Part shown: in pieces, positions 33,607 through 45,210 of the stretch
Position numbering within the stretch: the first letter of the stretch is position 1
Layout: the number at the start of each line of letters is the position of its first letter
DNA from: Cinclus cinclus
Lineage: Eukaryota > Chordata > Aves > Passeriformes > Cinclidae
DNA: 64,000 nucleotides
Direction of reading: 5' to 3'
NCBI RefSeq assembly: GCF_963662255.1
Contig: NC_085067.1
Coordinates: 1,573,928-1,637,927 of the forward strand
The notes under the pieces: model-generated
What the model was told of the DNA's origin: nothing
Database searches by the model: none
What the model saw: the letters and a program-made list of their open reading frames with translations, nothing else
Position numbers and translations under genes: made by a program

Positions 33607-34860
33607 CCTGGGCTTTGTGCCATACAAATCCAAAGGGTGCACACACAAAAGCCTGGTCTCAGCTGAAAATCGATGTCACAGCCATGGAACTGGGCCCTCA
33701 GTCTGGGTTTTGTCTTTTTTTTCTGCTGGCCCTTCACACACACAGTCCTCCCTCTTCAAACAGTAAATTCACAGGGACACGGGGAACATTTGATGTGGGA
33801 AGCTGAAATTCTCACACATGACGTGGTGCTGCTCCCAAGGCAGCAGACAGAAACAAACCCACCTACAGAGCATGCTGCTTCCCCTCCTCCAGGCTGGGCA
33901 CGAGGTTCTGGGAGCAGCTGAGGGAAGAATTTGCTCCTCCCTGCCCCAGCTAAAGGCTTCATTCCCCCCACGGTCAGGATTTCACTGAAATGAAAGCTGA
34001 TTTTAAAAGGGCTGCTGTTGAGCTCCCCTCTTCCTGCACTTGGGGCACCCTTTAAGCATCACCTTACTCCTGACTATCCTGGTTTTCCATGCTGCAAACA
34101 CTTCCCACTTTTCCTTCTCTTGCTGACAACTGACAGAGCCCTCTGCCCAGCTGCTGCTTTATACCACAAGGCACAGAGTTATAATATGCTCAGCTTGATA
34201 TTTCTTCCAGCCCCAAAACAAAGCTTAATCAGGCAGTGAAAGCAGTGGTGAAGATGAAGGATTCTGGGGATGGTTTCCCTTCTGGGTTGCTGCTTTTTGA
34301 CACATCCCCTGGTCCAGCAATAACACGTTCTCCACTTTGCATTAAGAAGGACATTAGCACAGAGGATTTGCTGCCACCCCAAGGGAAGGGCAGCACCAGG
34401 ATGCCTGAAGGGACAAAGGACAGTGCAGGAGACAGCCAGGAGTCCTGGGATGGCCACAAGCTCTGGTGTCACAGCAGCTGGATGGAGATGAGCCAGAACT
34501 CACCTCATTTACTACAATCTCTTTTTATTATTATTACCACTAAGCCCGCTCTGTAGTTCAGCAACATTAATTGGCTCAGATCCCCAGCGCTCGGGGGAAC
34601 CAGCAAGCGTGGAAAGCAACACCCTCCCGGAGCCTGCTGGAATTTCGGGATGCAGCACCGGGACAGGCCCACAGCTGGGCAGGACAGAGAGCTGCACAGT
34701 GCTGGGCAGCTCTGCATGCACTCCCACTGCCCAGGCACCAGTGCAATAAACCCAGATGGGTTACAACACCCAGCTGGAGCCGTGTGTCCACCACAGCACC
34801 GTCCTGCCATGTCAACACGCGTCCAGGCATTGTCCTGGTGACCCCTCAGCTGTGAACGGG
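33607..34860. other. unique spacer, no gene seen
   Basis: Mixed sequence with a small AT-rich patch at about 34180-34240. No credible gene. Confidence 0.5.
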
Positions 34861-35090
34861 CCAAGATATTTTGGAAGGAAAAACACTTTGGTCCCACTGT
34901 TTACTTCTTTCTGCCGCTCTTGACCCCACGAGCGCACAAACGTTTCCCCGCTGCCAAAGAGACGCTCTCATCAAGGAGGAGTAAATCACAATAACAGGGA
35001 AATAAACCTTCCCCCGAAATGATTCCCGGTTATTTATTTATTTATCTGCCTTTTCGCACCAGTCTACATCAAAGTGTGGAAATTGTGGTG
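34861..35090. promoter_or_regulatory. candidate conserved island before the CpG-rich array
   Basis: It contains a TTTA run at 35031-35045 and a TCF/LEF-type ATCAAAG at 35068-35074. Several isolated CpGs near 34915-34955. Confidence 0.35.
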
Positions 35091-35106
35091 CCGGCTGGCG
35101 GCTGCT

Positions 35107-35282
35107 GAGCATCCCCGAGCTCCGGGCGAGCATCCCCGGCTCCGGGCGAGCATCCCCGAGCTCCGGGCGAGCATCCCCGGCTCCGGGCGAGCATCCCCGA
35201 GCTCCGGGCGAGCATCCCCGAGCTCCGGGCGAGCATCCCCGAGCTCCGGGCGAGCATCCCCGGCTCCGGGCGAGCATCCCCG
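35107..35282. repeat. 20/21-bp CpG-rich minisatellite, about 8.5 units
   Basis: Units begin GAGCATCCCC and end CTCCGGGC, with either GAG or GG in the middle (21 or 20 bp). Each long unit carries three CpGs and a GAGCTC palindrome, so the array is effectively a small repetitive CpG island. Confidence 0.96.
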
Positions 35283-35344
35283 CCCCGCTCTGCTCCATCC
35301 CCGCTCCCGGTGCCGGCGGGGCGGGCACAGGGCAGCCGAGCCCG

Positions 35345-35910
35345 TTTCCCTTTAAATTTAACTCAGGTAATGAAAACGCACAAGAAAATAGTGCGGGTGC
35401 ATCTGGGAGCAGTAGAAAACAGTTAGATCTTCATAGAGCCATAAAGAAGTAAACAGTAGGCTGCTATGAAGATCTATGGGACCCCGCAGTGCCATTGTCT
35501 TCAAAAGGAATTAAAAACAAATTGCTAAGGGCCAGCACATAATTTAGAGACTCACGGCAATTTTATGACTTGCTAATGTTCCTAATTACATGCCCGTGAA
35601 AGGCTTAATTAATTGGGGGATGTAGCAAAAAGTGGAGTCTGTGTTTGTTATCATGGTTCCACTGCATTGATTTTAGTGCCTATGGAGAATTTAGGGCCTC
35701 TTTATTTGCACAAAGAAAATGCAAGTCTCTCGAAAAAATGCACATTAAGATCAACCCCTCGCTGCTATCTAATATACTTTCCTCTACTTAACCAAAGTGC
35801 TTGTAATCATATTTTGTAAATGTTGGTGCCGTTAATTGCATTGTGAGAGAAAATAGGTTCCGCTCGACTGGTTGTGGAGAATTTTATAAAGTTCTTTTCC
35901 TGCTCCCAAT
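35345..35910. promoter_or_regulatory. long AT-rich island with hairpin
   Basis: Repeat-free AT-rich block of about 560 bp. It includes the hairpin at 35424-35476 and a TTAATTAATT word near 35605. It follows the CpG-rich array by about 60 bp. Confidence 0.43.
35424..35476. other. 53-nt inverted repeat / hairpin
   Basis: TAGATCTTCATAG (35424-35436) pairs perfectly with CTATGAAGATCTA (35464-35476). AGCC (35437-35440) then pairs with GGCT (35459-35462) after a bulged G at 35463, leaving an 18-nt loop. That is 17 base pairs, short for a microRNA precursor. It could instead be a dyad protein site. Confidence 0.75.
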
Positions 35911-36500
35911 TCTGAGGACTCGGAGAGAAACTCATCAGAAGTTGCTGTGGTGGGCAGGGAGTGCTGGGGCTCTGCTGCTCCCCACGTGTGGCTGTGCTGG
36001 TGGGCACTGGGGCAAATCCTGCACCCACTCAGGTTTTCCTGAGTCACCCCTGACCCATGGCCTCTTTCCCAAAGGAAAACAAATCAAGCTGAGCATTTCT
36101 GCTAAGCTGTCTGAATCCGAATTTCTGTTGCATTAAAAACTACAAACTACAAGTTTTTTTTATCTCCGATGTTTTAGTTGGAGGTAAAATCTCACCAGCC
36201 AACCTGCTTTCCCAAGGTACCACCAAAACACCAGCAACAAGCTTCAGGGACAACTCCAGCTCCAACATCCCACACGTGCAGGCAGGGCACGGGGGGAAGG
36301 TCAGGTAAAGAGAGAAATTTGGAACAGCAGTTTTGATAGGAATGATGCTCCTTAACAATCAATAACTGAATTTCCAGGGATGCAGCCTGCACAGGCCATT
36401 GCTGCTTCCTCCTCCTCTCACCTGCACTTCCTTGCAGCAGCATTGCAACAAGGAAGAGGGGGAAAAAAAATAAAAAGACAAAGCCAAGTTTGTGTGCTGC
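35911..36500. other. unique spacer
   Basis: GC-richer sequence with an A/T-rich patch near 36130-36190. No gene seen. Confidence 0.5.
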
Positions 36501-36650
36501 TCTTGAGAAAAGCAGACGTCTCTCGAAATATAGTTGGTGCTTTGACGATAAGACCTTTGACAGAAACATGAATGACATGAATACTTTGATCTCCAGTCTC
36601 AGAAGCTTCAACAGCAATTATGAGTCAAGAGGGGTGAATATGGGCAGCAG
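36501..36650. promoter_or_regulatory. small island with TCF/LEF-like cluster
   Basis: CTTTGA occurs at 36540-36545, 36555-36560 and 36584-36589. Only the last extends to the preferred CTTTGAT. It is repeat-free. Confidence 0.35.
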
Positions 36651-36774
36651 CTAAAGCAGTGCCCCAGAGGGTGCTGATGCAGTAATTAGAGACAAACCCT
36701 GAGCATCTCTGCCCGCACTGAACTGGCAAACCAGGGAGGAGGTGGGCCAGGGGGAAGCTTCATGAAAAAAAAAA

Positions 36775-37150
36775 AAAACAACTCTTGTTCTTCTGAGAGA
36801 CATAAAATCGACAAGACTTTATACATTTCAAAGCAAAGATCTTCAAAGACAGGTAAAATGCTAATTCTGCTAATGTAGGTTTTTATGTATATGCTCTGAA
36901 AAGGTAAAGCAAATTAATCACCAGCTTTACCCCCTAATATATATCTGTGTTACAAATATATTACAGCATGTCAGATCTCAGGAGATATATCTGAACAGCA
37001 GTGGTTAAAAGAGCATTTCCCTTTTCATGCTCTAATACAGTTATTTTGATCTTTCAGTCTTCATATTTTTTGTTCTCATCAAAGGAATGATGGTGCCAGA
37101 GATTAGGATGTTATTTATTTCCCTCTCACTGTCCTACCCATGTTAATCAC
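36775..37150. promoter_or_regulatory. strong AT-rich island
   Basis: ATTAATCA at 36913-36920, repeated ATATAT-type words near 36930-36990, and ATCAAAG at 37078-37084. The island ends shortly before a (CAG)6 run. Confidence 0.42.
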
Positions 37151-37162
37151 TTCAGGTGTCAA

Positions 37163-37180
37163 CAGCAGCAGCAGCAGCAG
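37163..37180. repeat. (CAG)6 microsatellite
   Basis: Six perfect CAG copies. Confidence 0.95.
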
Positions 37181-37800
37181 TGCCTGTGTGAGGGGCCCCT
37201 GTGCTCCTGCACCTCCTGCCCACCCACACCTGGATCCCTTGGGGTCACCTCCAAAAAACCCCTGACCTCCAAAATGATGGAAATGCCGTGCAAACAGAGA
37301 GCAGGGAGGGAGCAGAGGGATGCTGGGGACACGCAGCCCCATCCCTGAGAGCAGCAGTGCCCAGCTCAGCCTCCTGTGTCCCTGGGGTGGTTGTGGAACA
37401 CATCAGGAGAAGGAAATGCTCAGAGAGTGGCAGAGTGGTGATAGGCACCACCAGAAACCCCTGCTCCAAGTCACACACAGCCTGGAGACCAGGCAAATGG
37501 AGAAGACAAACAGGGAAGGAGGCAAAGGGGCAGGAGATGGTGCCAAGGAAATGACACTGCCCAGTCCAGCCAGTGCCATCCTGGCTCTTGAACCAACTCC
37601 CAGTGCTTTGGGCATGGGGACACTCGGGGCTGAGCAGTGTCCCTTGGCCTGGCTGAAGGCTGCCTTGTCCCCAGAGGGGTTTGATCTGAAGTTGAGGGTG
37701 ACTTTGGACCTTGCCCACAGAGTTTGGGCTGCAGGAGCTGCAGTGGCCATCCCCAGGCTGGGGAGAGCTGCCTGCTGGCCCTGCAGAAGATGGTGACTTC
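37181..37800. other. GC-rich spacer, no gene seen
   Basis: Overlapping frames on both strands (37201-37956) have no recognisable content. Confidence 0.5.
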
Positions 37801-38400
37801 AGCAGCTTCATCCAAACACAGCTTTAAAGGATCATGTGAGATCCCAGAGCTTAAAGACCAAGCGAGGTAGCTGCTGGCTACTCCTGCAGGTAACCAGCAG
37901 GGATGAATGGATGAGTTTGTTAAGAGGGGAAGCTGGTGATAAGCAGGTATCTCCATAATTATTTGCAGAGATTAACGGAGCAGGTGCACTTCGGGCATAA
38001 CTAATCCTTGAGAGACAAGGAGCAGGCAAAGACTGCAGGAGCTGATGTCTTTGAAATAGGTTAAACCAGTGACATTGCCCACCATCAGCATTGTGTTCCT
38101 TGCCTTTAAAATGCTGACACTTACAGGTTTGATGGTAACTAGACTGCATAGGGGCACCTTTGCTTTCACATCAGATCTGCTGACATGAACAAGAGTCGAT
38201 TCAGATGGGCATCCAAACATTAAAGTCCTTCCCTATTTCCATAAAATGATTGGCAGGATGCCTACTGCTAGTGGCTGGTAGCACGGCTGATAAATGGCAT
38301 CTTGATAAAAACTTTGGGCTGTTTTAAGGAAAAAAAAAGCAGCACACTTTTATTCTAATTCACTCAGCTCCTGACAGATGAGATGTCTCATCTCTAAAAA
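37801..38400. promoter_or_regulatory. 600-bp candidate conserved island
   Basis: Even base mix leaning AT, no simple repeats, TAATTA at 37956-37961 and many short developmental-factor words. Length and uniform texture make it comparable to the island at 15101-15860. Confidence 0.4.
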
Positions 38401-39500
38401 TTAGATCCTGATATCTTTTCTGTGTGTAGAGAAGGAAAACAGCTTCCAGGGGCTGGGACAGGAGCTCGGTGTGCCCCGTGCCTCACCCCCTTCCTGGGCA
38501 GGCAGCTGACCCCACCGTGGGGCATCTCCCCTTCCCTGGCATTGCAAATGTACAGCTGGGGACTCAGCAGAAAGTGCCCAAAACATAGCAAAGGTTATCC
38601 CTAGGAAAAAGAAAAAGGGCTCTCCCTTTCCAGGTCTTGAACTCCTGAAGCTTTCCACGGAGTCCTGCGGGTAAAATCTCGCTGGAGCAGCTGAATTCCA
38701 GGGTCATTTCTAAGACACAGAGACCCAAACATGGAACCAGGTCCTTCACTTAAAAGTGAACCTCGCTCTGCCCCCACAATATCACAGACTTCATTTTCAC
38801 GTGTAAAAGTCCCCTAAGGACATTGTGAAGCACCAAACAGGGACACGGAGAGCTCCAGGAACATTCCCTGCCCGCGCACAGGAAACACCATGGACAAGGA
38901 CGGCAAAACCTCAAGGAATCCTTGGTGCTGCCAGAACAGCCCCAGTCAGAACCAGCAGCAGAGCTCACCGAAACCAGCCCGTGGTTCACGGGGCTGCTGC
39001 CCTCCCCTTCTCCTTCCTGCCTCAGTGCTTCCTCCAGATGTGCTGCCAGCTGTGCCAACACCAGCACCGAGACTGAGCTAACACATCTGCCCACGTGCCA
39101 GCCTGGCACCATCCCCAGCCCTTCCACAGCGGTGCCAGGCCCCAGCCTGGCTCTGCACCCAACAAAACCAGTTTGTGCCCCCAGCTCAGAGACACAGAAC
39201 CAACCCTGAGATGGGCACCGAGACCTCTCAACATCCCAGCAGAGCCACGGGAGCCTCCAGGCAGCACAAGGAGAGCAGGAACGAGGTGTCCTTCCACCAC
39301 TGGAACTTTCCCAGGGCTCCTGAGCACCCCTCAGCTCAAGGAACCCCACAATTCCCCAGCACAAGGAACACAATTAAGAGCAGTGACATCCTTACCTTGG
39401 CTCCCGTCATGGTCTGCTGGAAGCCACTTGCAGAGCTGGGGCTTCAAACCTGCCTGGCCATCATGTGATGTGACATCGTGGAGAATTTACTGGGGAAACA
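38401..39500. other. unique spacer, no gene seen
   Basis: GC-rich. A 207-codon minus frame (38750-39373) lacks any domain or signal and overlaps several others. Confidence 0.5.
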
Positions 39501-40020
39501 AAAAAACCCCACAAGTGTGAAATGTGACTGTCGATAAAGTAATCCTCAGCAATCAGACAAAATTAATTGTGTGAACATCATTGATCAAACCTACTTAATA
39601 CATTGGGTTTGTGGAAAGCTGGAATGTAATTTCATTACCAATCTGCTCCATCCTAATGAAATTTCTAATAACACTTTAATTTTGATTTCGGTTAAGGAAG
39701 AGAATGATGGAAATTTTCTTTTGCTTCTCTTGTAAGGTTTTATTTTATTGGCTTTCTGCAATACTAGGGATACTAATTTTTTTTTTAATTTGACATTTTA
39801 TTAGCAGGGGGCTCTAATATAACAACACAGATAAAAACAAAATTACAAAACAGACAAACCTTACAGAAATAGAATTGATGTCAAACTTAAGGAGGCTAAT
39901 TTTAAAGAAATTGATTTATATTATGAGTGGTGATTTGGTTTTTGTTTTGGTTTTTGGTTTTTTTTTTTTTTTTAAAGTTCTAGGCGATTTTCTGACCTAA
40001 AGTGATTTAAATAATCCTGG
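39501..40020. promoter_or_regulatory. AT-rich island with inverted homeodomain arms
   Basis: AATTAATT (39561-39568) and TTGATCAA (39581-39588) are perfect palindromes. AATTTCATTA (39628-39637) and TAATGAAATT (39654-39663) form a 10-bp inverted repeat with a 16-nt gap. The block ends in T16 at 39958-39973. Confidence 0.42.
39802..39815 (+). promoter_or_regulatory. CTCF-like motif
   Basis: TAGCAGGGGGCTCT follows the known CTCF core AGCAGGGGGCGCT with one mismatch in the final part. It lies in AT-rich surroundings, where such a GC word is unexpected. Confidence 0.4.
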
Positions 40021-40890
40021 TTTGCAGTTGCTTTTCTGTGCAGTTCTCCCAGAACAATGCTGGGAGAGGCAGCACCATGCCTGTGTTGGTAATGGGTAGA
40101 TTAAGGATAAGCAGACCCATGTTGGGAGCAAGGCCCCCTCAATTTGGACACAACCAAGATTTCACCCTTTGGGTCAAGTTTCAAAAGGCACCATTGAGAG
40201 CTCCAGACTGGAGCCAGGGCAGGGGTCGGAGGTCAAGCACGGGAGTGAGGGAGCATCGGGCAGGTAACTGAGCAGGGATGTTTGGGATTCACAAGGAAAC
40301 CCCTGTGGGAGGTGCCCCCAGCCTGGAATCCCCATCCCAAAGGGATCACGGCAGAGAAAATTGCCAACATTAAATTAAAATTGTTTGACCTAAAGATTCC
40401 AGTCAAGGGTGAGCACCCTCCTGCCTCCCTGGCATCCCTGCATTCCAGTGCCAGGGGAAAGTGGCACCCAAGGGACAGGTCCTTGTGGCCACCCTGCCTT
40501 GTGCCAGCTGGGGGCTGGCAGCACCCCAGCAGCCACGGAGGAGCTGGGCCAGGACAAGAGGCAGACTTGCACTTCACTGAGAGCAGGGGACAGCCTGGAA
40601 AACCCAACCACGCTGCTGCATTTTCTGCTGCAGGCACGCAGCCCTTGCCTGCAGCACGCATGAGAGGGCGGGCTCTGCTCCTGGAGCATCTGTGCACTGC
40701 TGCTGGCTCCTCTGGCTGGGCAGCCAGGGGTGGGAATCACCTGTCCCGGGCAGCAGCAGTGTGCAGGGATGCTCGGGGTGCACTCTGATGGCTCCCAGGC
40801 GTTTGGGGTCTCTGCACCACGGGCTGGGCTGTGACGAGCAGACAAGGGAGCACGGAGCGTGCATGCTTGCTGCAGGAAGGTGATGCTCTT
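40021..40890. other. GC-rich spacer
   Basis: A short AT-rich patch at 40345-40400 (AAATTAAAATTG) interrupts it. No gene seen. Confidence 0.5.
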
Positions 40891-41150
40891 TGACTACTGA
40901 ACTGGTGCCTGTCTCTGGTATTTCCATTTTCAGCAATCTGATGTGTTTTGGAGATTTATTCATGACTGGTGTAGTGAAAAATTGGAAAAGGCTAGCGGGA
41001 TAGCCATGGCCTGGAGATCCAGCAGCTGATTGAGGCTACAACTGAATTACTGTCAGAGGCATCATGCAAGGTTTACTCCAGCAAGGGGGAAGTTGAATCT
41101 TTATATTAGTAAGTGAACATGAACTATCAGAGAGACTGGCATATGTCTGC
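40891..41150. promoter_or_regulatory. candidate conserved island
   Basis: Repeat-free, mildly AT-rich, with CAGCTGATTGAGG near 41020 (E-box CAGCTG). Evidence is compositional. Confidence 0.3.
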
Positions 41151-42060
41151 TGCCGGGCAGGGCTGGGAAGGAGCTGTCAGATCAAGGGGAAACTCAAGCA
41201 GACAAATGGAGAACTCCAGTGCCCCCTTCACGTGCCCAGAGATGTCTCAGCACAACAGCAGAATTTAGTGGTGCACAGGGACTCAGAGCAGCCCAGGACT
41301 GAATCCTTGGGTCAAAGCAGACAGGGAATCCTGGCCACTGTTCCAGTCCTAAAGCACAGGTGAGAATCCAGCCCCTTGTTTGAAATAAAACCACGGTGAT
41401 GACACAATGATGACACAATGTGCTGATAATGCACATCCAGAAATCCCTGTCCAACCAGGAACACCAGTCCCTGAGAACTCAAGGAAACATCTTTAACAGA
41501 AACCAAACCCAGGAAGCCCAAACCTATAGCAAGTGCCATAGAAATGATAATTTTTGCCCTGTTTCCATAAATAAAAGGAAAATGTGCTGGTCAGTGCTGA
41601 TCACTGCCCTCCCTCTCTGCACCACCCTCCTCTATGGCCTCCACAGTGGCCACTTTCAAAGCTGCCCCACAGTTATTTATTTCCACATCAAGCACAAGAA
41701 ACTCCTTCCCATCTTGCTTTCCACCTACTGGGTGTAAAAGGACGGGAGGAAATGTCCCCTTCCACAACAAGACGCGTTCTCCCCAGACCTGAACTTTTGA
41801 GAAAATAAAGCAAATAAGCAAGAGGGTTTAAACTTTTGTCATTTAACCAGATTTAACCTGTGCTAGGGCTCACTCCAAGCCTGCTCTGAGCCAGGCTCTG
41901 TTAAGCTCAGTCTTGTGAGCTCCTCCAAGGGAGTTTCCAAGGGAAGAAAAGCCAAGGCTGACCATGGTCTGGGAGGGATCCTGCACCAGAGCTCCCCTGA
42001 GCGAACCTCCCTGCTGGAGTTGAGATCCCCCCTACATTTCAGGGTTTTCTAACATTTCTG
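41151..42060. other. unique spacer with short tandem
   Basis: Two copies of GATGACACAAT at 41398-41419 are the only structure noticed. Confidence 0.5.
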
Positions 42061-42520
42061 CTTTCTCCACAGCCCCCTTGCACTTTGTAATCATTAATGC
42101 CACCACTGTCCTTGGCAAGGCACAGAAAAGGAACTTTCTCCTACCAGAAAGGCAGGAGAGCTGATTTCCTAATAATTTATGGCTCCAGCAAAGTTGCAGA
42201 GCAGCAACCAAGTATGCAGGAAAGGTTGGGGTGAAAAATTATTTACAAAGTGAATGCCCTGAAGACACTTGTACTGGACAACAATTACGGCACCTTAATT
42301 AACTGAAATTTAGTTCACCCATCGACTGAGGCATGTCCAGTGCTAAAGTTATGCCACTACTGCTGTCTACGACTGGTTAATGAATATAAATCAGATGGTT
42401 TATAGTTAGTGAACATGTAATAGGCTTGCAATGAGTTGAATTCCAATGCAAAATGCCCGGGGATAGGAACATGCCATCCATAAAATACATATAAATAACA
42501 GATTTACATTTCTACAAGGA
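42061..42520. promoter_or_regulatory. strong AT-rich island with forkhead site
   Basis: AAAATTATTTACAAAG at 42235-42250 contains GTAAATAA on the minus strand, a forkhead core. TTAATTAA lies at 42295-42302. The same 16-mer recurs in the next island at 43523-43538. Confidence 0.43.
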
Positions 42521-43380
42521 AAAAAACAAAGCTGTGCTCCTGTCTTGGTATTCTCCCATCTTGACAGAGCTGAGCTCTGGTTCCCCAAGGAGACGTGGGA
42601 TCAACAAGGAGGAGTTTAAGAGTCTGATCACCCAAGGTGCAGCTCCTGAGAGGCCAAAACTCTTCTGTGTCCTCCTTGTTTCCTTCCCAGCCAGGGTTCC
42701 CCCTCCTGCAGGTTTGTCCTGTGCCTGTTCAGAGCAGCTTGGGAGCAGTGCCTGAGGGGCAGCAGCACTGAAGGTGACCCCTGAAGGTGCAGAGCACCTG
42801 GTGCAGGTACCAAAACCTGGCCAGAGGCAGCTGAGGCCATCAGAGAGGGCACTGCTGCCTTGGCTTGGCTCTGAGTCAATGCCTGGGGACAAGGCTGTGC
42901 TTTTGCCACGGCTCCTTCTGCATGAACCTTCACTGACAGCAGGAGAAAAGAGCAGAGAGCTAAAGCTGCGTCTCCAGAGAGAATTCAGGATGAAAAATAA
43001 AACTACAGCAACACCCTGCCCCTTGTTCTGCAGTCAGTCCTGAGCACAGGTTGCAAACAAGCAAATGTGAAAAATAACCTCAATTTTGTGCCAGCTGAGA
43101 GCTGGGTAGGCCTGACCAAAGACCCCTGCAGCTGGGTAAAGCTTAACCCAGGCTTGGCATCATCCAAGGTATTCTAGGTCAGGTCAAGGATGCGAGAGTG
43201 CCGATCTTGAGCCTCTTACTCCACTCCTGGCAAATAAAGCTCCTCTGGCTCATTCTGCGCTGGAGTGCCCAGAGGATGCTGAGCCCCAAATCCCAAACTC
43301 TTGGGGAATTGTTTGCAAGCCTGAGGTAGGAATAGCCATCAAAAAGAACACCCAGTGTCAAAAAAACCCCAGTGTCAGCT
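42521..43380. other. unique spacer with overlapping AGGTCA words
   Basis: AGGTCAGGTCA at 43176-43186 overlaps two nuclear-receptor half-sites with 5-bp spacing. Otherwise nothing noted. Confidence 0.5.
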
Positions 43381-43870
43381 CTTTACACTTCCTTGCTGCA
43401 GGAGCAAGAAATTGTGGACTTTATTTATTGCACAAATTAGGTACAAGAAAATTATTTTCTTAATGTGAGACTTGATGAATGTTCTCAACTCTCCACCCTG
43501 CTAGGAAGAGGGGATTACAATGAAAATTATTTACAAAGCATGTGCTACCCTGCAGGGATATTTATTCAGGCAGGGGATGTTTCCGCAGATTTTGTTGACA
43601 AAGGCAAATCAAATTACATTTTTGTGAACATTACAATGAGCATCTTGATTTGCTATGGACATCAGCTGGCTCCTGACTGAGCCTGGGAAGCAGCTCAGGC
43701 CCAGCACCCTCCAGGCACCTACAAAGGTGGTCATTTTTTGGGAACAGATGGGTAAAGTGCTCTGCAAGCTGTTCGTGCTCTTGTAAATATTGACTGGGAG
43801 TTTTTCTCCCTTTAAAAGGTATATAAATTGTTATAAAAACCACACTCAGATTAAAGATGGTTAATGGCTC
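43381..43870. promoter_or_regulatory. AT-rich island sharing a forkhead 16-mer
   Basis: It holds the second copy of AAAATTATTTACAAAG at 43523-43538. The surroundings are repeat-free AT-rich sequence to about 43860. Confidence 0.4.
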
Positions 43871-44450
43871 TGGGGGCAAGGGGAGCTCTCAGGGGGCCCT
43901 GTAAGACCCCCCAAATAGGGGCTCAGAGCCCTCAAACCCCTGGCAGAGGAGCAATTGGCAGAGCTGGAGCTCACCTGAGCTCAAAAGCACCCACCAGGTG
44001 TATGAACACAGACCTGCAGGTGTGGATTGAATCACAGAGCACACGTGCAATAACAGCATTTTAAATCCAGTTATTGTTATTGCCTTAAAACGGCTCCTTT
44101 CAGCCAGAGGACACAGAACTGCATCCCTGGCAGGAGCTCCTCCAGCAGGAGCCCTTCACCTGCAGCCTCTCCACTGCCAGGGAGGAAAGGCTGCTGCAGC
44201 AGCAGGGCTGGGTTTTTTCCTGAATTCCTGCATTAATACCATGCCACAGCTTTTCCAGGCGGCTCGGGGTTAACCTGAGAGAGGGCACAGCTCTCTGCCC
44301 ACACTGCCAAGGTGGGAATGGTTTGGGAAGAGCGCAGGAAGGCTTAGAACATGGATTCTCACAGCAGGAAGAAGTGGTTTGGAGCTACTGGAAAATCACC
44401 AGTCCCATCTGATTAAACCTGTGGGTCTTCAACTTGGTCTTCAATCAGGT
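43871..44450. other. GC-rich spacer
   Basis: No gene or repeat seen. A minor AT patch at 44050-44085. Confidence 0.5.
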
Positions 44451-44650
44451 CTCTGGGAAGTCCCAACAGATTACAGCATCCCTGTGCTCAGCCATCATAA
44501 TGACTTGTGAGTGATTAGCTTAACCAGCATTTCACCCAATTCAATTTCCATGGCTGGCCTATCTGTACCAGGGAAGACGTTCACATTAATTTTTACATAA
44601 TTAAATCAGGAATGACCCCGGTGCCAATGAAATAAAACCTCAGTTCTTCC
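44451..44650. promoter_or_regulatory. AT-rich island with TAATTA
   Basis: TAATTA at 44598-44603 is preceded by GTGATTAGC near 44513 and ATTAATTTTT near 44585. Confidence 0.37.
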
Positions 44651-45210
44651 TGGGCTTCAGCGCACTCAGCTCAGCTTTAACCCTCAGAGCACAGAACTTG
44701 GCTGGAAGGGACAGATCTGGCTCCAGGTGCCTTCCAGTCCCTTTGCCTTCCCCAGGCTGAGTGACCCTAACACCCACCCTGCTCCCAGCTCCCCATCACA
44801 GCACCAGAAAAGCCCCTTGCATGGACAGTCCTGCACCTCACTTCACTTTTATACTGGATTTTCTGGAAAAAGCCTAAACGAGCAGCACGATGACCCGTTG
44901 AGTGCTGTCCCAGCTCCATGATTTCCAAGGATCCCCTGATTCCTGTGCTCTACCATGAGCTACAGTTTGTCTCTCTGTCCATCACAAGCTCCAGCAAGTC
45001 CTGACCACCTGGAAAACCAAGTGGGCAACAGGAGGGTGAAGGTCAGGCCCTCTCCCAGGAGAACTCCTTGCCTTGACATCCCTTCCCAAACCCCTCAGCC
45101 CCTCTGCCTGCTGCTCCCACTGCTCCCGGGCTCCTGGCCACTCCCTGGGATGTCTAAGCAGGATAATTACTGAATGTTCCATTAACCAACCCCCCTTTGG
45201 AGGCAGCAGC
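44651..45210. other. unique spacer
   Basis: CACAGAACTTGGCTGGAAGG near 44690 might be an extremely decayed CR1 end, but it is too short to call. Confidence 0.45.

Noticed and set aside
32417..33646. 409-codon minus frame with acidic Gly/Asp repeat
   Set aside because: More than a third is the codon-locked 9-bp array and the rest has no recognisable domain. Competing frames are equally open on both strands.
44690..44760. additional CR1 end
   Set aside because: Only about 20 bases look similar, too few to distinguish from chance.
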